Shown here: positions 18,405-29,736 of the stretch, in pieces
How positions within the stretch are numbered: position 1 is the first letter of the stretch
How the letters are laid out: each line of letters opens with the position of its first letter
From: Planctomycetales bacterium 4572_13
GTDB lineage: Bacteria; Planctomycetota; Phycisphaerae; Sedimentisphaerales; Anaerohalosphaeraceae
Length of the DNA stretch: 33,824 nucleotides
Reading direction: 5' to 3'
NCBI GenBank assembly: GCA_002084585.1
Contig: NBLM01000006.1
Location: forward strand, 1-33,824
Program-made: the position numbers and the translations under genes
The notes under the pieces: generated by a model
What the model saw: only the letters and a program-made list of their open reading frames with translations
Told to the model about the DNA's origin: nothing
The model's database searches: none

Positions 18405-19259
18405 TTATGATTCTGTGCTTTCTTCTTTGTTTTCGGTTCGTGTGAGTTTGCCCAGTTTTTCAAGAACCGGCGTCGCTTCCACGAGGGCTGTTGTCAGATG
18501 CCGGCGAAGCTGGGCCTCAGAGATGTTGCGGACCAGGGTTCCATCGCTGGCCACCGAGACAATGCCCGTTTCTTCGCTGACAACGATGACCACCGCATCC
18601 GAACTGGCTGTTACGCCAACCGCCGCCCGATGCCTTGAACCCAGTCGGCCAAACCGGCTGCCGGCCTCAGCCAGCGGCAGCTGAACCCGTGCGGCCACAA
18701 TGCGGTCGGCCTGAATGACTATCGCCATATCGTGCAGCACCGTGCCACCGTGAAAGATCGTCCGGATCAATTCACTGGTTACTTTAGCGTCAACCCGAAC
18801 GCCGGTTTCAATAAACTCGCCCAGCGCCACCTGCTGGGGGATCACGATAATAGCGCCGACGCGCTCAGTCGCCATCTGGGAGACGGCGGTGATGATTTCC
18901 TCGACCGAGCGGGAAAGCTGCTGCGGGGAACTTGTAAAAAAACGGGCCTGCCCAATGCGAATCAGGCCGCGACGAATCTCCGGCTGAAACGCAACCACGG
19001 CAATGACCAGAATCGCGATCAAAAAACCATTATACAGGTAGTCGATACGCGACATATCGAAAGTTTTCACCACCAGGTTCAGTACAAGAGAACCGGCAAC
19101 GAGAACAAAGATCATCCCGCGAAATAGTCGTTCGCCGCGAGTGCCTTCGAGAAAGGTGATAATCGCATAGACAAAAAGGCCGATCAATAAAAGCTCGGCA
19201 ACGACAATGAGTCGCTCATAGAGACTGATATTTAGAATATACTCGAGGATTGCGCTCAA
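18405..19259 (-). CDS. cdaA: Diadenylate cyclase, CdaA type
   Basis: Three N-terminal TMs, YNGFLIAILVIAVVAFQPEIRRGLIRIG, LGEFIETGVRVDAKVTSELI, LGSRHRAAVG, IVVSEETGIVSVASDG. Confidence 0.93.
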   Translation of the reverse strand: MSAILEYILNISLYERLIVVAELLLIGLFVYAIITFLEGTRGERLFRGMIFVLVAGSLVLNLVVKTFDMSRIDYLYNGFLIAILVIAVVAFQPEIRRGLIRIGQARFFTSSPQQLSRSVEEIITAVSQMATERVGAIIVIPQQVALGEFIETGVRVDAKVTSELIRTIFHGGTVLHDMAIVIQADRIVAARVQLPLAEAGSRFGRLGSRHRAAVGVTASSDAVVIVVSEETGIVSVASDGTLVRNISEAQLRRHLTTALVEATPVLEKLGKLTRTENKEESTES

Positions 19260-19351
19260 GAGTTAGCTTTCTTATCCTTAAGACCTGAAAGTATATACAC
19301 CTAACGCCGCTGGGGACAATCCTTTCGGCGCAAGGCAAAAAGAGTCTTTTG

Positions 19352-19582
19352 TTACCGCACTGTCAACCGGTGCATACGCCCGGGACGGTCAAACAGAAAA
19401 AAAGCGTCGATATCGTCCTGCAACTGCCACCAGTCAACCTGAATGGCTTCAACATGTCGTTGGTTCACCTGCTCTTTTGTCAAACCCGGAGCGGCCAATC
19501 CAACGGCTTTTCCATTAGAACAACCCGTCAAAGCAACAACTACCACCAGCAGTAACAATGAAAATACCACCTGTTTTATCAT
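19352..19582 (-). CDS. Small lipoprotein
   Basis: 76 aa; MIKQVVFSLLLLVVVVALTGCSNG with lipobox LTGC. Confidence 0.6.
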   Translation of the reverse strand: MIKQVVFSLLLLVVVVALTGCSNGKAVGLAAPGLTKEQVNQRHVEAIQVDWWQLQDDIDAFFLFDRPGRMHRLTVR

Positions 19583-19854
19583 CTTTAAGCCCCTGCAAAA
19601 TATGCTCTTACAATCATTTCATCGGCTATATCCACATTTCAACTGTAAACATAGGTACATTCCTACAGAGGATTGTACCCCCCCACACCCAAAAAGTCAA
19701 CGAAAAAGGCGGAACAATCAAAAAGCTGAACAAAAATTGTTGACTTTTCCCAGCCACTCCCTTAGAGTTACAGGGCTTTTTGGCTTGTGCTGAAAGCGAA
19801 TGCAATACAGTAAATTATAACTCTAAGAACATCAGAAAAGGACGGTAGAACAAA

Positions 19855-21708
19855 TTGGCTAAAGCAATGGACATTTTGAAGAATAAGCTGGACCCGAAAA
19901 ACCTTGAGAAGCTGGTCGCGATCTCGAATGCAAAGATGCATGCGTTTGTCGCCGAGGCAATCGAGCTGACGAACCCGGCGAGTGTGTGCGTTTTCACCGA
20001 TTCGGCAGAAGATTTGGCTGTTATCCGCGAAAAGGCGAAGAACGGCGGCGGAGAGTGCGTTTTGGCCACCGAAGGGCACACCTCTCACTTTGACGGACCC
20101 AAAGATCAGGCCCGCGATAAGGCCAACACTAAATACCTCCTGCCGGAAGGCATGGAGTTGGGAGCCAGCTTGAACTCCACCGACAAGGCCTCCGGTCTGG
20201 CTGAGGTTCAGGGCTTTTTGAAAGATTCCTATGCCGGCAAGGAAATGCTGGTTTGCTTTTTCTGCTTAGGCCCAACAAAATCGGACTTCTCGATCTCCTG
20301 CGTACAGATTACTGACTCCTATTATGTCGCTCACAGCGAATGCCTGCTGTATCGACCCGGCTATGAGCAGTTTAAGAATGTCGGCGAAAACGAGGAATTC
20401 TTCAAGTTCCTGCACACCCAAGGCAAGCTCAATGAGAGCGGATGCAGTGCGGAAACTGATAAACGCCGTGTGTATATAGATTTAGTTAAAAACACCGTAT
20501 ATTCCACCAACACGCAGTACGCCGGAAACACCGTCGGCCTGAAAAAGTTGGCACTGCGGCTGGCAATCCAGAAAGCCGCCAAAGAGGGCTGGCTCGCCGA
20601 GCATATGTTCATCATGGGCATCAACGGCCCGGCCGGTCGCAAGACCTATTTCGCCGGTGCGTTCCCCTCGGCTTGCGGCAAAACATCGACCGCGATGCTA
20701 CCCGGACAGACGATTGTCGGTGACGACATTGCCTATTTCCGCAAGAAAGACGGCAAGATGATGACCGCCAATGTCGAACAGGGCATCTTCGGTATCATCG
20801 AAAATGTCAATGCGGACGACGATCCAATTATTTTCGAGTCATTGAACAACCCCGGCGAAGTCATCTTCGGCAATGTGCTGATTTCAGACGGCAAGCCGTA
20901 CTGGATGGGCATGGGCGCCGATGTGACCGCAAGCGGTACCAACTATCAAGGCGACTGGAACCCAAGCATGACCGATGTGAATCCGTCGCACAAGAACGCC
21001 CGTTATACCATCCGACTGAATGCGTTGGACAATATGGATCCCGAACTGGAAAACCCAAACGGTGTTGAGACCGGCGGCATCATCTACGGCGGCCGCGACA
21101 GCGATACGCAGGTGCCGGTTGAGCAGGCGTTTGACTGGACCGAGGGTATCATCGCCAAGGGCGCTTCGATTGAATCCGAAACCACCGCCGCAACATTGGG
21201 AGCAGCGGGCGTGCGAACCTTTAACATTATGGCCAATCAGGACTTTGTTTCGATCCCGCTGGGTCAGTACATCCAAAATAATCTGGACTTTGCCAAGGGC
21301 GTGGACAGCGTTCCGCCGATCTTCTCGACGAACTACTTCCTCAAGGAAGACGGCGAATTTCTTAATGGCAAGCTCGACAAGATGGTCTGGCTGCTGTGGG
21401 CCGAGTTGCGAGTCAATGGCGATGTCGAGGCCATCAAGACCCCAACCGGATGGATTCCCAAGTATGAGGATTTAGCTCCGCTGTTCAAGGAAAAACTGAA
21501 CAAGGATTACACTCAGAAAGAGTATATCCAACAATTTACGATCCGCACAGCGAATATGCTGGCCAAGTACGACCGCGTCGAAGCGATCTACAAAGAAAAG
21601 GTCGCCGATACGCCGAAGCTGGTGTACGACACCTTCGCCGCGATCCGCAAACGCTTGAAAGATTTGCAAGCGGCCAAGGGCGATTTCGTCAGCCCACTGG
21701 ATCTATAA
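19855..21708 (+). CDS. pckG: Phosphoenolpyruvate carboxykinase (GTP)
   Basis: FPSACGKTSTAMLPG nucleotide site, NPSHKNARYTIRL, GGIIYGGRDSDTQVPVEQAFDW. Start TTG 19855 or ATG 19867. Confidence 0.94.
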   Translation: MAKAMDILKNKLDPKNLEKLVAISNAKMHAFVAEAIELTNPASVCVFTDSAEDLAVIREKAKNGGGECVLATEGHTSHFDGPKDQARDKANTKYLLPEGMELGASLNSTDKASGLAEVQGFLKDSYAGKEMLVCFFCLGPTKSDFSISCVQITDSYYVAHSECLLYRPGYEQFKNVGENEEFFKFLHTQGKLNESGCSAETDKRRVYIDLVKNTVYSTNTQYAGNTVGLKKLALRLAIQKAAKEGWLAEHMFIMGINGPAGRKTYFAGAFPSACGKTSTAMLPGQTIVGDDIAYFRKKDGKMMTANVEQGIFGIIENVNADDDPIIFESLNNPGEVIFGNVLISDGKPYWMGMGADVTASGTNYQGDWNPSMTDVNPSHKNARYTIRLNALDNMDPELENPNGVETGGIIYGGRDSDTQVPVEQAFDWTEGIIAKGASIESETTAATLGAAGVRTFNIMANQDFVSIPLGQYIQNNLDFAKGVDSVPPIFSTNYFLKEDGEFLNGKLDKMVWLLWAELRVNGDVEAIKTPTGWIPKYEDLAPLFKEKLNKDYTQKEYIQQFTIRTANMLAKYDRVEAIYKEKVADTPKLVYDTFAAIRKRLKDLQAAKGDFVSPLDL

Positions 21709-21782
21709 CAAAAGCGCGTCGGCGCAAGCCGACCGATGATAACGCCAGCGTTTTCAGTAACGCAATCGCGCGGCTCCGCTGT
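21709..21782. repeat. Dispersed hairpin-flanked repeat, copy A
   Basis: GTCGGC-GCAA-GCCGAC then CGATGATAACGCCAGCGTTTTCAGTAACGCAATCGCGCGGCTCCGCT; shared with the reverse complement of 23635-23719. Confidence 0.7.
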
Positions 21783-21796
21783 TGTTAGCAAACCCC

Positions 21797-21831
21797 AAAG
21801 GGACGGCCTCAAAGCCGTCCCTTTTTTTATT
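21797..21831 (+). terminator. Intrinsic terminator after the PEPCK gene
   Basis: AAAGGGACGGC-CTCAAA-GCCGTCCCTTTTTTTATTT. Confidence 0.88.
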
Positions 21832-21964
21832 TCAACAAGGCCAATAAAACCAAACTTTTATAGGAGCCAAACACGAAGCGAAACACGGCCAAGCACAGCT
21901 TGACCGTGCCACTTGTTTGGGTTATAATCATATCTTGGTCGCTCGTCGGATTAGGAAGCTATAT

Positions 21965-22302
21965 ATGACAGAGATTACAGCAAAAAGTTTCAATAGTGTT
22001 GAAGACTCACGAATCTTTCTGGATGGCAGTAAAAGGTCTGTAATAGTCTTGGAATCTGTAGCTATTGGGCGAGGGGAATATCTCCCCGGTTGGAGATGGT
22101 CTCTGCATGCATACCCACAGATTGGAAAGAATTCAGAAGCTCATATTGGTTATGTTCTTTCCGGCCAAATGGCAGTTCGGTCGGCTAGCGGAAAAAAATT
22201 ACGGTTGGCCCTGGAATGGCATTTGAGGTGCGGCCTGGACATGATGCTTGGGTCGTGGGCGACGAGCCATGTGTAGCTCTGGACTTTACAGCTTCCCCTT
22301 GA
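21965..22302 (+). pseudogene. Cupin-domain gene interrupted by a -1 frameshift at A_AAA_AAA
   Basis: ORF frame gives MTEITAKSFNSVEDSRIF...GRGEYLPGWRWSLHAYPQ...HIGYVLSGQMAVRSASGKK; the -1 frame after 22198 continues ITVGPGMAFEVRPGHDAWVVGDEPCVALDFTASP* to 22302. Confidence 0.8.
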
Positions 22303-22312
22303 TGGATAATTT

Positions 22313-23611
22313 ATGCGAATATTGATGAATTTACTTTATTGTGTTGGGTTGGTGCTTTACAGCCCGAAGATTTTGTATCGGCGGGCGTTTCATGGACGCT
22401 ATCGTGGCGGGTGGGGTCAGCGGCGGGGGTTTATTTGTCGCAGACATCCCGGTAAACAGTGCATCTGGATTCACGCCGTCAGTGTCGGTGAGGTCAACGC
22501 CGCTCGCACTCTGATCGACCAACTCGCCCAGCAAATGCCCGATTATGAAGTCGTGCTGTCTTCGACGACCGATACCGGTCTGGCCCGCGCCCAAGCATTG
22601 TATGGGCATGACTATTCGGTGTTTTATTTCCCGTTCGATTTTTCGTGGATGATGAACCGCGCGTTTGCCCGGCTCAACCCGGCGATGATCCTGCTGATGG
22701 AACTGGAAATCTGGCCGAATATGGCCTCCATTGCCAACAAAAAAGGTGTGCCGATTGTTGTCGTCAACGGCCGCATCAGCGACCGCAGTTTTCCAAAATA
22801 CAAAAAGATTCGCAGCGTCACAAAAGCGATGTTCCGAAAGGTCTCGCTGGTGCTGGCCCAGACGGATGAATATGCCGAGCGGTTTGTTGATTTGGGCTGC
22901 CAAAAAGACAAGGTCATCGTTACCAGTTCGCTCAAGTACGATACCGCCCAGACCGATGGGGCCGTCGAAGGCGCAGACCGACTGGCCGAGCAAATCCATT
23001 TGCTGAATGAGCGATTGTGGGTCGCCGGCGGAACCGGTCCCGGCGAGGAAAAGATGATCCTGGCCGCCTTTGCCAAGCTCAAAAAACAAGACGGCCTTGA
23101 GAATCTGCGGCTGGCGATTGTACCGCGAAAGCCGGAACGCTTTAACGAAGTGGCAACGCTGATCGATGAAGCGGGCTTCGGGTTCGTGCGATACAGCGCG
23201 CTAAAGGAAAATGACTCGATTACCACCGGCAAGCCCACAGTGATCCTTGGCGATACGATGGGCGATTTGAAAAAGTTTTACTCACTGGCGACCGTCGTCT
23301 TTGTCGGGCGAACGCTCGTACCGATGGGCGGCTCGGACATGATGGAGCCGACCGCACTGGGTAAATGCACCCTGTTCGGCCCGCACACCTTCAACTTCAA
23401 GCAGACTGTCGAGGTCCTGCTAACCGACCAAGGCGCGATCGAGGTAGCCGACGAAGCGGACTTGTTCGACAAAACCCTGCAAACGCTGACCCATCCCGAA
23501 CTTGCCCGCCGCACCGCCACCAACGGCCAAACCGTCATCCGCCAAAACCAAGGCGCCACACAAAAAACCCTCGCAGCGATAAACCAGCTACTGAAACCAT
23601 CCCAAAAGTAG
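22313..23611 (+). CDS. waaA: 3-deoxy-D-manno-octulosonic acid transferase
   Basis: WIHAVSVGEVNAARTLIDQL, SSTTDTGLARA, PFDFSWMMNRAFARLNPAMILLMELEIWPN, VVFVGRTLVPMGGSDMMEPTALGK. Confidence 0.94.
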   Translation: MRILMNLLYCVGLVLYSPKILYRRAFHGRYRGGWGQRRGFICRRHPGKQCIWIHAVSVGEVNAARTLIDQLAQQMPDYEVVLSSTTDTGLARAQALYGHDYSVFYFPFDFSWMMNRAFARLNPAMILLMELEIWPNMASIANKKGVPIVVVNGRISDRSFPKYKKIRSVTKAMFRKVSLVLAQTDEYAERFVDLGCQKDKVIVTSSLKYDTAQTDGAVEGADRLAEQIHLLNERLWVAGGTGPGEEKMILAAFAKLKKQDGLENLRLAIVPRKPERFNEVATLIDEAGFGFVRYSALKENDSITTGKPTVILGDTMGDLKKFYSLATVVFVGRTLVPMGGSDMMEPTALGKCTLFGPHTFNFKQTVEVLLTDQGAIEVADEADLFDKTLQTLTHPELARRTATNGQTVIRQNQGATQKTLAAINQLLKPSQK

Positions 23612-23634
23612 CTCAAGCGTCCCTGCTTGAGAGC

Positions 23635-23719
23635 AAAAGCGGAGCGGCGCGAGCCGCCCGATTGCGTTATCGAGAAATGCTGGCGTTATAATCGGAGGGC
23701 TTTCGCCCTCGCGATTTTG
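23635..23719. repeat. Dispersed hairpin-flanked repeat, copy B (opposite orientation to copy A)
   Basis: GCGGC-GCGA-GCCGC, CGATTGCGTTATCGAGAAATGCTGGCGTTATAATCG, then GAGGGC-TTTC-GCCCTC; reverse complement matches 21709-21782. Confidence 0.7.
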
Positions 23720-23850
23720 TTTCCCCGAAGCACGAAGGCTTCGGCTACGATCAATCCCGGATTTTCAGTCGTTATTAAAGGCATCTTGCCTGAACTGGGG
23801 TTAGTTGGTATAATCGTTGTTTTTGATGCTTTAACTAAAAAATAGAGAGA

Positions 23851-25062
23851 ATGGCACAAATGAACATCGCAGAACAGGTAAGCTTGCTTAAGCGCGGCAC
23901 GGTCGAGGTTTACAGCACCGATGAACTCGCTCAGCGGCTGACCGAAGCCGCCGCCAATGGGTCGCAACTCCGGGCCAAGCTCGGCATGGACCCCACGGCT
24001 CCGGATATTCACCTGGGGCATACAGTTGTACTGCGCAAGCTGCGTCAATTTCAGGACTTAGGACATAAGGCCATTCTGATTATCGGCGATTATACCGCCC
24101 GTATCGGCGACCCGACCGGTCAAAATACCACCCGGCCGATGCTCACGCCGGAGCAGATCAAAGAAAATGCTCAGAGCTATTTCGACCAGGCCGGTAAGAT
24201 TTTGGATATGTCGCCGGAAAAGGTCGAAGTCCGCTACAACAGCGAATGGCTGGCGGATATGAAGCTGGCCGATGTGATCAAGCTGACCGCTTCGATCACG
24301 GTCGCGCGGATGCTGGAGCGGGACACCTTTGACCTCCGTTACAAAAACGGTGACCCCATCGGCGTTCACGAGTTTCTGTATCCATTGATGCAGGGGCATG
24401 ACTCAGTCGCGATCAAGAGCGATGTCGAACTCGGCGGCACCGACCAAACTTATAACAACCTTGTCGGCCGCGACTTACAGCGGGCCGACGGGCAAAAACC
24501 GCAGATCGTCATCACCATGCCGATTTTGGTGGGCCTCGACGGTGTGCAGAAGATGTCCAAGTCCAAGGGCAACTACATCGGCGTTACCGACACACCAACG
24601 GATATGTTCGGTAAAACAATGAGCATCCCCGATAAACTGATGGAAAATTACTTTACCCTGCTGACCAATGTGCCGACTGATGAAATTGCGATTCTGTGCG
24701 ACGGAGCCAAGACACACCCGAAAGAGGCCAAGGTCAAGCTCGCTCAAATCATCATCGAACAGTTTTATGATGCCGCCGCCGCGAAAAAGGCCGCCGCGGA
24801 GTTTGAAAAAGTGTTTGCTCAAAACCAATTGCCAGACGATATGCCGGAGGTTAAAATCGCTGCCGAGCCAATTATGGCCAGTAAACTGCTGACCCATTGC
24901 AACCTCGTCGCTTCCGGCGGCGAAGCCAAACGCATGTGCAAGCAGGGCGGCGTAAAAATCAACGATGAAAAGATCGCCAACCCGTCGCAGGAAATCACCC
25001 CCGCCGCTGGGATGGTGGTGCAGGTCGGAAAACGAAAATTCGCCAAATTAATCATCAAATAA
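23851..25062 (+). CDS. tyrS: Tyrosyl-tRNA synthetase
   Basis: KLGMDPTAPDIHLGHTVVLRKLRQFQDLGH, ELGGTDQTYNNLVGRDLQ, KMSKSKGNYIG, C-terminal S4 domain. Confidence 0.96.
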   Translation: MAQMNIAEQVSLLKRGTVEVYSTDELAQRLTEAAANGSQLRAKLGMDPTAPDIHLGHTVVLRKLRQFQDLGHKAILIIGDYTARIGDPTGQNTTRPMLTPEQIKENAQSYFDQAGKILDMSPEKVEVRYNSEWLADMKLADVIKLTASITVARMLERDTFDLRYKNGDPIGVHEFLYPLMQGHDSVAIKSDVELGGTDQTYNNLVGRDLQRADGQKPQIVITMPILVGLDGVQKMSKSKGNYIGVTDTPTDMFGKTMSIPDKLMENYFTLLTNVPTDEIAILCDGAKTHPKEAKVKLAQIIIEQFYDAAAAKKAAAEFEKVFAQNQLPDDMPEVKIAAEPIMASKLLTHCNLVASGGEAKRMCKQGGVKINDEKIANPSQEITPAAGMVVQVGKRKFAKLIIK

Positions 25063-25065
25063 CAA

Positions 25066-25137
25066 ACCATGAAGGACACGAAGGGCATGAAGAAGAAATA
25101 ATTATAAATACTTCATGTACTTCATGCTCTTCATGGT
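25066..25137. repeat. Imperfect palindromic intergenic repeat with 9-nt periodicity (copy 2)
   Basis: 27-nt arms ACCATGAAGGACACGAAGGGCATGAAG (25066-25092) / CTTCATGTACTTCATGCTCTTCATGGT (25111-25137); AT-rich loop. Confidence 0.8.
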
Positions 25138-25160
25138 AAAAATAATCTATGGAGAACACA

Positions 25161-25739
25161 ATGAAACTGCCGGAAGTGGAAAACGCAGACAAATATACTG
25201 GGTTGTTCGTGGTTGATTTTGGTAACCATTGCGGCGTGGGGTTTGTTGCCGAAGAGGTCGCCGAGCTTCTGGAAAGCGAGCAATTTGCTGATGTACAGGT
25301 TTATCAGGTTCATCGCGCCAATCCCGATGGAACCATGGAGCTAAAAGGCGTGCATAAAGCAACCTTTCAGCTTGAGGCGGGGATGTTTTTCTATGCCGCT
25401 GATGCCGAAACCGCACAAGGTGATTACCAGCGGCTTTTGGCATGGTCAGATACGCAACTGCCGCCTGCCCGATGCAAAGTACAGCTTGCCGATACTGATA
25501 ATGCCCCTTGGGTCGCACTGATCTACCCGGCGGAGTTTGATGAAGCATTCAGCTGCTGGCTGCTGGACGGCAACTACCGCACCGCCGGAGAGGTCCAAGG
25601 CGGAACCGGTGCGGTGCAGCGATATTACGATTCCAAGCCGAATGTGCTGAAACACCAACAGCTTTGGCCCGCGTCATCGATTGAACATTTACAGGGCGAA
25701 GCATTGCTGGAAGCAACAAGCAGGGCGATCGTGCGATGA
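25161..25739 (+). CDS. Conserved-looking hypothetical protein
   Basis: ORF begins 25149; MKLPEVENADKYTGLFVVDFGNHCGVGFVAEEVAELL at 25161 with upstream GGAG. Confidence 0.7.
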   Translation: MKLPEVENADKYTGLFVVDFGNHCGVGFVAEEVAELLESEQFADVQVYQVHRANPDGTMELKGVHKATFQLEAGMFFYAADAETAQGDYQRLLAWSDTQLPPARCKVQLADTDNAPWVALIYPAEFDEAFSCWLLDGNYRTAGEVQGGTGAVQRYYDSKPNVLKHQQLWPASSIEHLQGEALLEATSRAIVR

Positions 25740-25942
25740 AACCGTCAAAACCGGACATTAAATCGCATCGGCTCGGCTTTGGAGTGGGTTTACTGTTAAA
25801 TCTTTTCAGCAGAAAGCCCCGGCCTCATTCGACCACCGAGTTGTATAAAAAGGATTTTCATCCCAATACGCAAAAAATGGGATTGCATTTTTCGGATCGA
25901 GTGCGTAAAGTATTCCGTCTGCGATGGTTGCGGCTTAAGTAG
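25736..25942 (+). CDS. Small basic hypothetical protein, translationally coupled
   Basis: 68 aa; ATGA overlap with the preceding stop; basic C-terminus SDRVRKVFRLRWLRLK. Confidence 0.55.
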   Translation: MKPSKPDIKSHRLGFGVGLLLNLFSRKPRPHSTTELYKKDFHPNTQKMGLHFSDRVRKVFRLRWLRLK

Positions 25943-25959
25943 CGAATGAGCATTAAAAT

Positions 25960-26046
25960 GGAGAGGTGTCGGAGTGGCTTATCGAGCTGGTTTCGAAAAC
26001 CAGTGTGCTCGTAAGAGTACCGGGGGTTCGAATCCCCCCCTTTCCG
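25960..26046 (+). tRNA. tRNA-Ser (anticodon CGA)
   Basis: Acceptor GGAGAGG/CCTTTCC, anticodon stem CTGGT-TTCGAAA-ACCAG, long variable arm, T-arm GGGGG-TTCGAAT-CCCCC, discriminator G, then poly-T. Confidence 0.95.
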
Positions 26047-26167
26047 TTTTTTTTATTTCCTGCCAAAACACACGCTATAAGTTCTTCTAATCCCACAGGT
26101 TGAAACGGTGTCCTCTGTGAACAATCACCCTTAACGGGTGACACCTTCAAGCGTTAGCTTGTGGGTG

Positions 26168-26824
26168 CTATTGAGTCGCGGGGGCCGTTTCGATATCGGT
26201 TGTGCGGGGCAAGCCGATGATTACACCCATACGGCCAAGTTCACCGGCAACATCGGTCTGATAAGGGTCCAGCTCAAAGCTGCGGCGGAGATTTTCCTCA
26301 GCCCGCACCTGGTCATTTTCGCCGAGATAGTAAAACCCAAGCAACTTATAGGGTTCGGGTGATTTCGGCATCAAGCCGGTGGCCTGATAATAACAACTGA
26401 GCGCATACTCACCAAGCCCTTCATTCTGGAACGCCTTACCCAATCGTACCGACGCCGGAGCAGAAACGGCCGCCTGGCTGATATAGAGTTCGGCGATAAT
26501 CTGCGATCGTTCAGTTTGTTTTTGGTCGGCCGCCACTCTAACCACGCCCGCCTGAGCACGGTAATGCACCGGATTGAACCCAAGGGCCACACGATACTCA
26601 AAGTCCGCCTTGTCCAACTGTCCATCGGTATAAGCCAGCTTGCCAAGCTGGTAGTGGGCCTCGGGGTTTTCATACTTGCGGTCGATCTGCTCGAGCAGTT
26701 GGGCCTTGGGGCTTTGTTGAATGGTTGTTTCCTCATTCGCTGAATCCGGGGCCTTGGGAGTGGATTCGCAGCCCGTCCAAACAAGTGCCAACAGCAATGA
26801 TAGAATTGTAACAGTCCGTGTCAT
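26168..26824 (-). CDS. TPR-repeat lipoprotein
   Basis: Start MTRTVTILSLLLALVWTGCES (lipobox WTGC); TPR-like repeats (EAHYQLGKLAYTDGQLDKADFEYRVALGFNP). Confidence 0.82.
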   Translation of the reverse strand: MTRTVTILSLLLALVWTGCESTPKAPDSANEETTIQQSPKAQLLEQIDRKYENPEAHYQLGKLAYTDGQLDKADFEYRVALGFNPVHYRAQAGVVRVAADQKQTERSQIIAELYISQAAVSAPASVRLGKAFQNEGLGEYALSCYYQATGLMPKSPEPYKLLGFYYLGENDQVRAEENLRRSFELDPYQTDVAGELGRMGVIIGLPRTTDIETAPATQ

Positions 26825-26928
26825 AAGATGCCTCCGTTCATTCAAAAAGTAAAGCTCACACATTATTGTATTTATTGTGAACGCCCTGAAACCATTTTTC
26901 AAGGCAAAACTTAATTTCTTTTCAACCT

Positions 26929-29373
<2,445 letters not shown>

Positions 29374-29730
29374 TTACTCCCTGTTATTATTTCTGATCGG
29401 TACGACCTTGATTTTCTGTATCCCGCAACGGGGAGCCAGTTGTTTTATTTTGTTTAATAATTCACCTGAAAGCATCTGGGCCTGGTGCATATATGGCCCC
29501 GTCGCTGCCTGAAGATAAAGGGTGCTGCCGACCCGTTTATCCAGCCGACAAAACGGTTGCAGTGTCGGCGGAACAACCGCTTCCCAGGCATCCATAATCA
29601 CCGCATTCTTCATAAGGGTGCGATTGTGATATTTCAAATAAGAAAAAACCTCATCCCCTAAACAGGACTCGGTTTGCCGGGGCTTGTGTTGCCAACTCAA
29701 GGCACCTTTTAATCGTCTTTCTTCATCCAT
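29374..29730 (-). CDS. DciA-like (DUF721) protein
   Basis: 118 aa between gyrB and dnaN; NAVIMDAWEAVVPPTLQPFCRLDKRVGSTLYLQAATGPYMHQAQML is the DUF721 pattern. Confidence 0.75.
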   Translation of the reverse strand: MDEERRLKGALSWQHKPRQTESCLGDEVFSYLKYHNRTLMKNAVIMDAWEAVVPPTLQPFCRLDKRVGSTLYLQAATGPYMHQAQMLSGELLNKIKQLAPRCGIQKIKVVPIRNNNRE

Positions 29731-29736
29731 GACATT

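Noticed and set aside
21709-21790. Integron attC-like reading of the GTTGTTAGC/TAACGCC motifs
   Set aside because: No paired R'/R'' core sites or integrase; the second copy fits a hairpin-flanked repeat better.
23612-23850. Possible T-box riboswitch upstream of tyrS
   Set aside because: No T-box sequence (AGGGTGGNACCGCG-like) or antiterminator seen; the hairpins are explained in part by the dispersed repeat.
25953-26150. 65-aa minus-strand ORF (GGIRTPGTLTSTLVFETSSISHSDTSPF)
   Set aside because: Antisense translation of the tRNA-Ser gene, a familiar annotation artefact.
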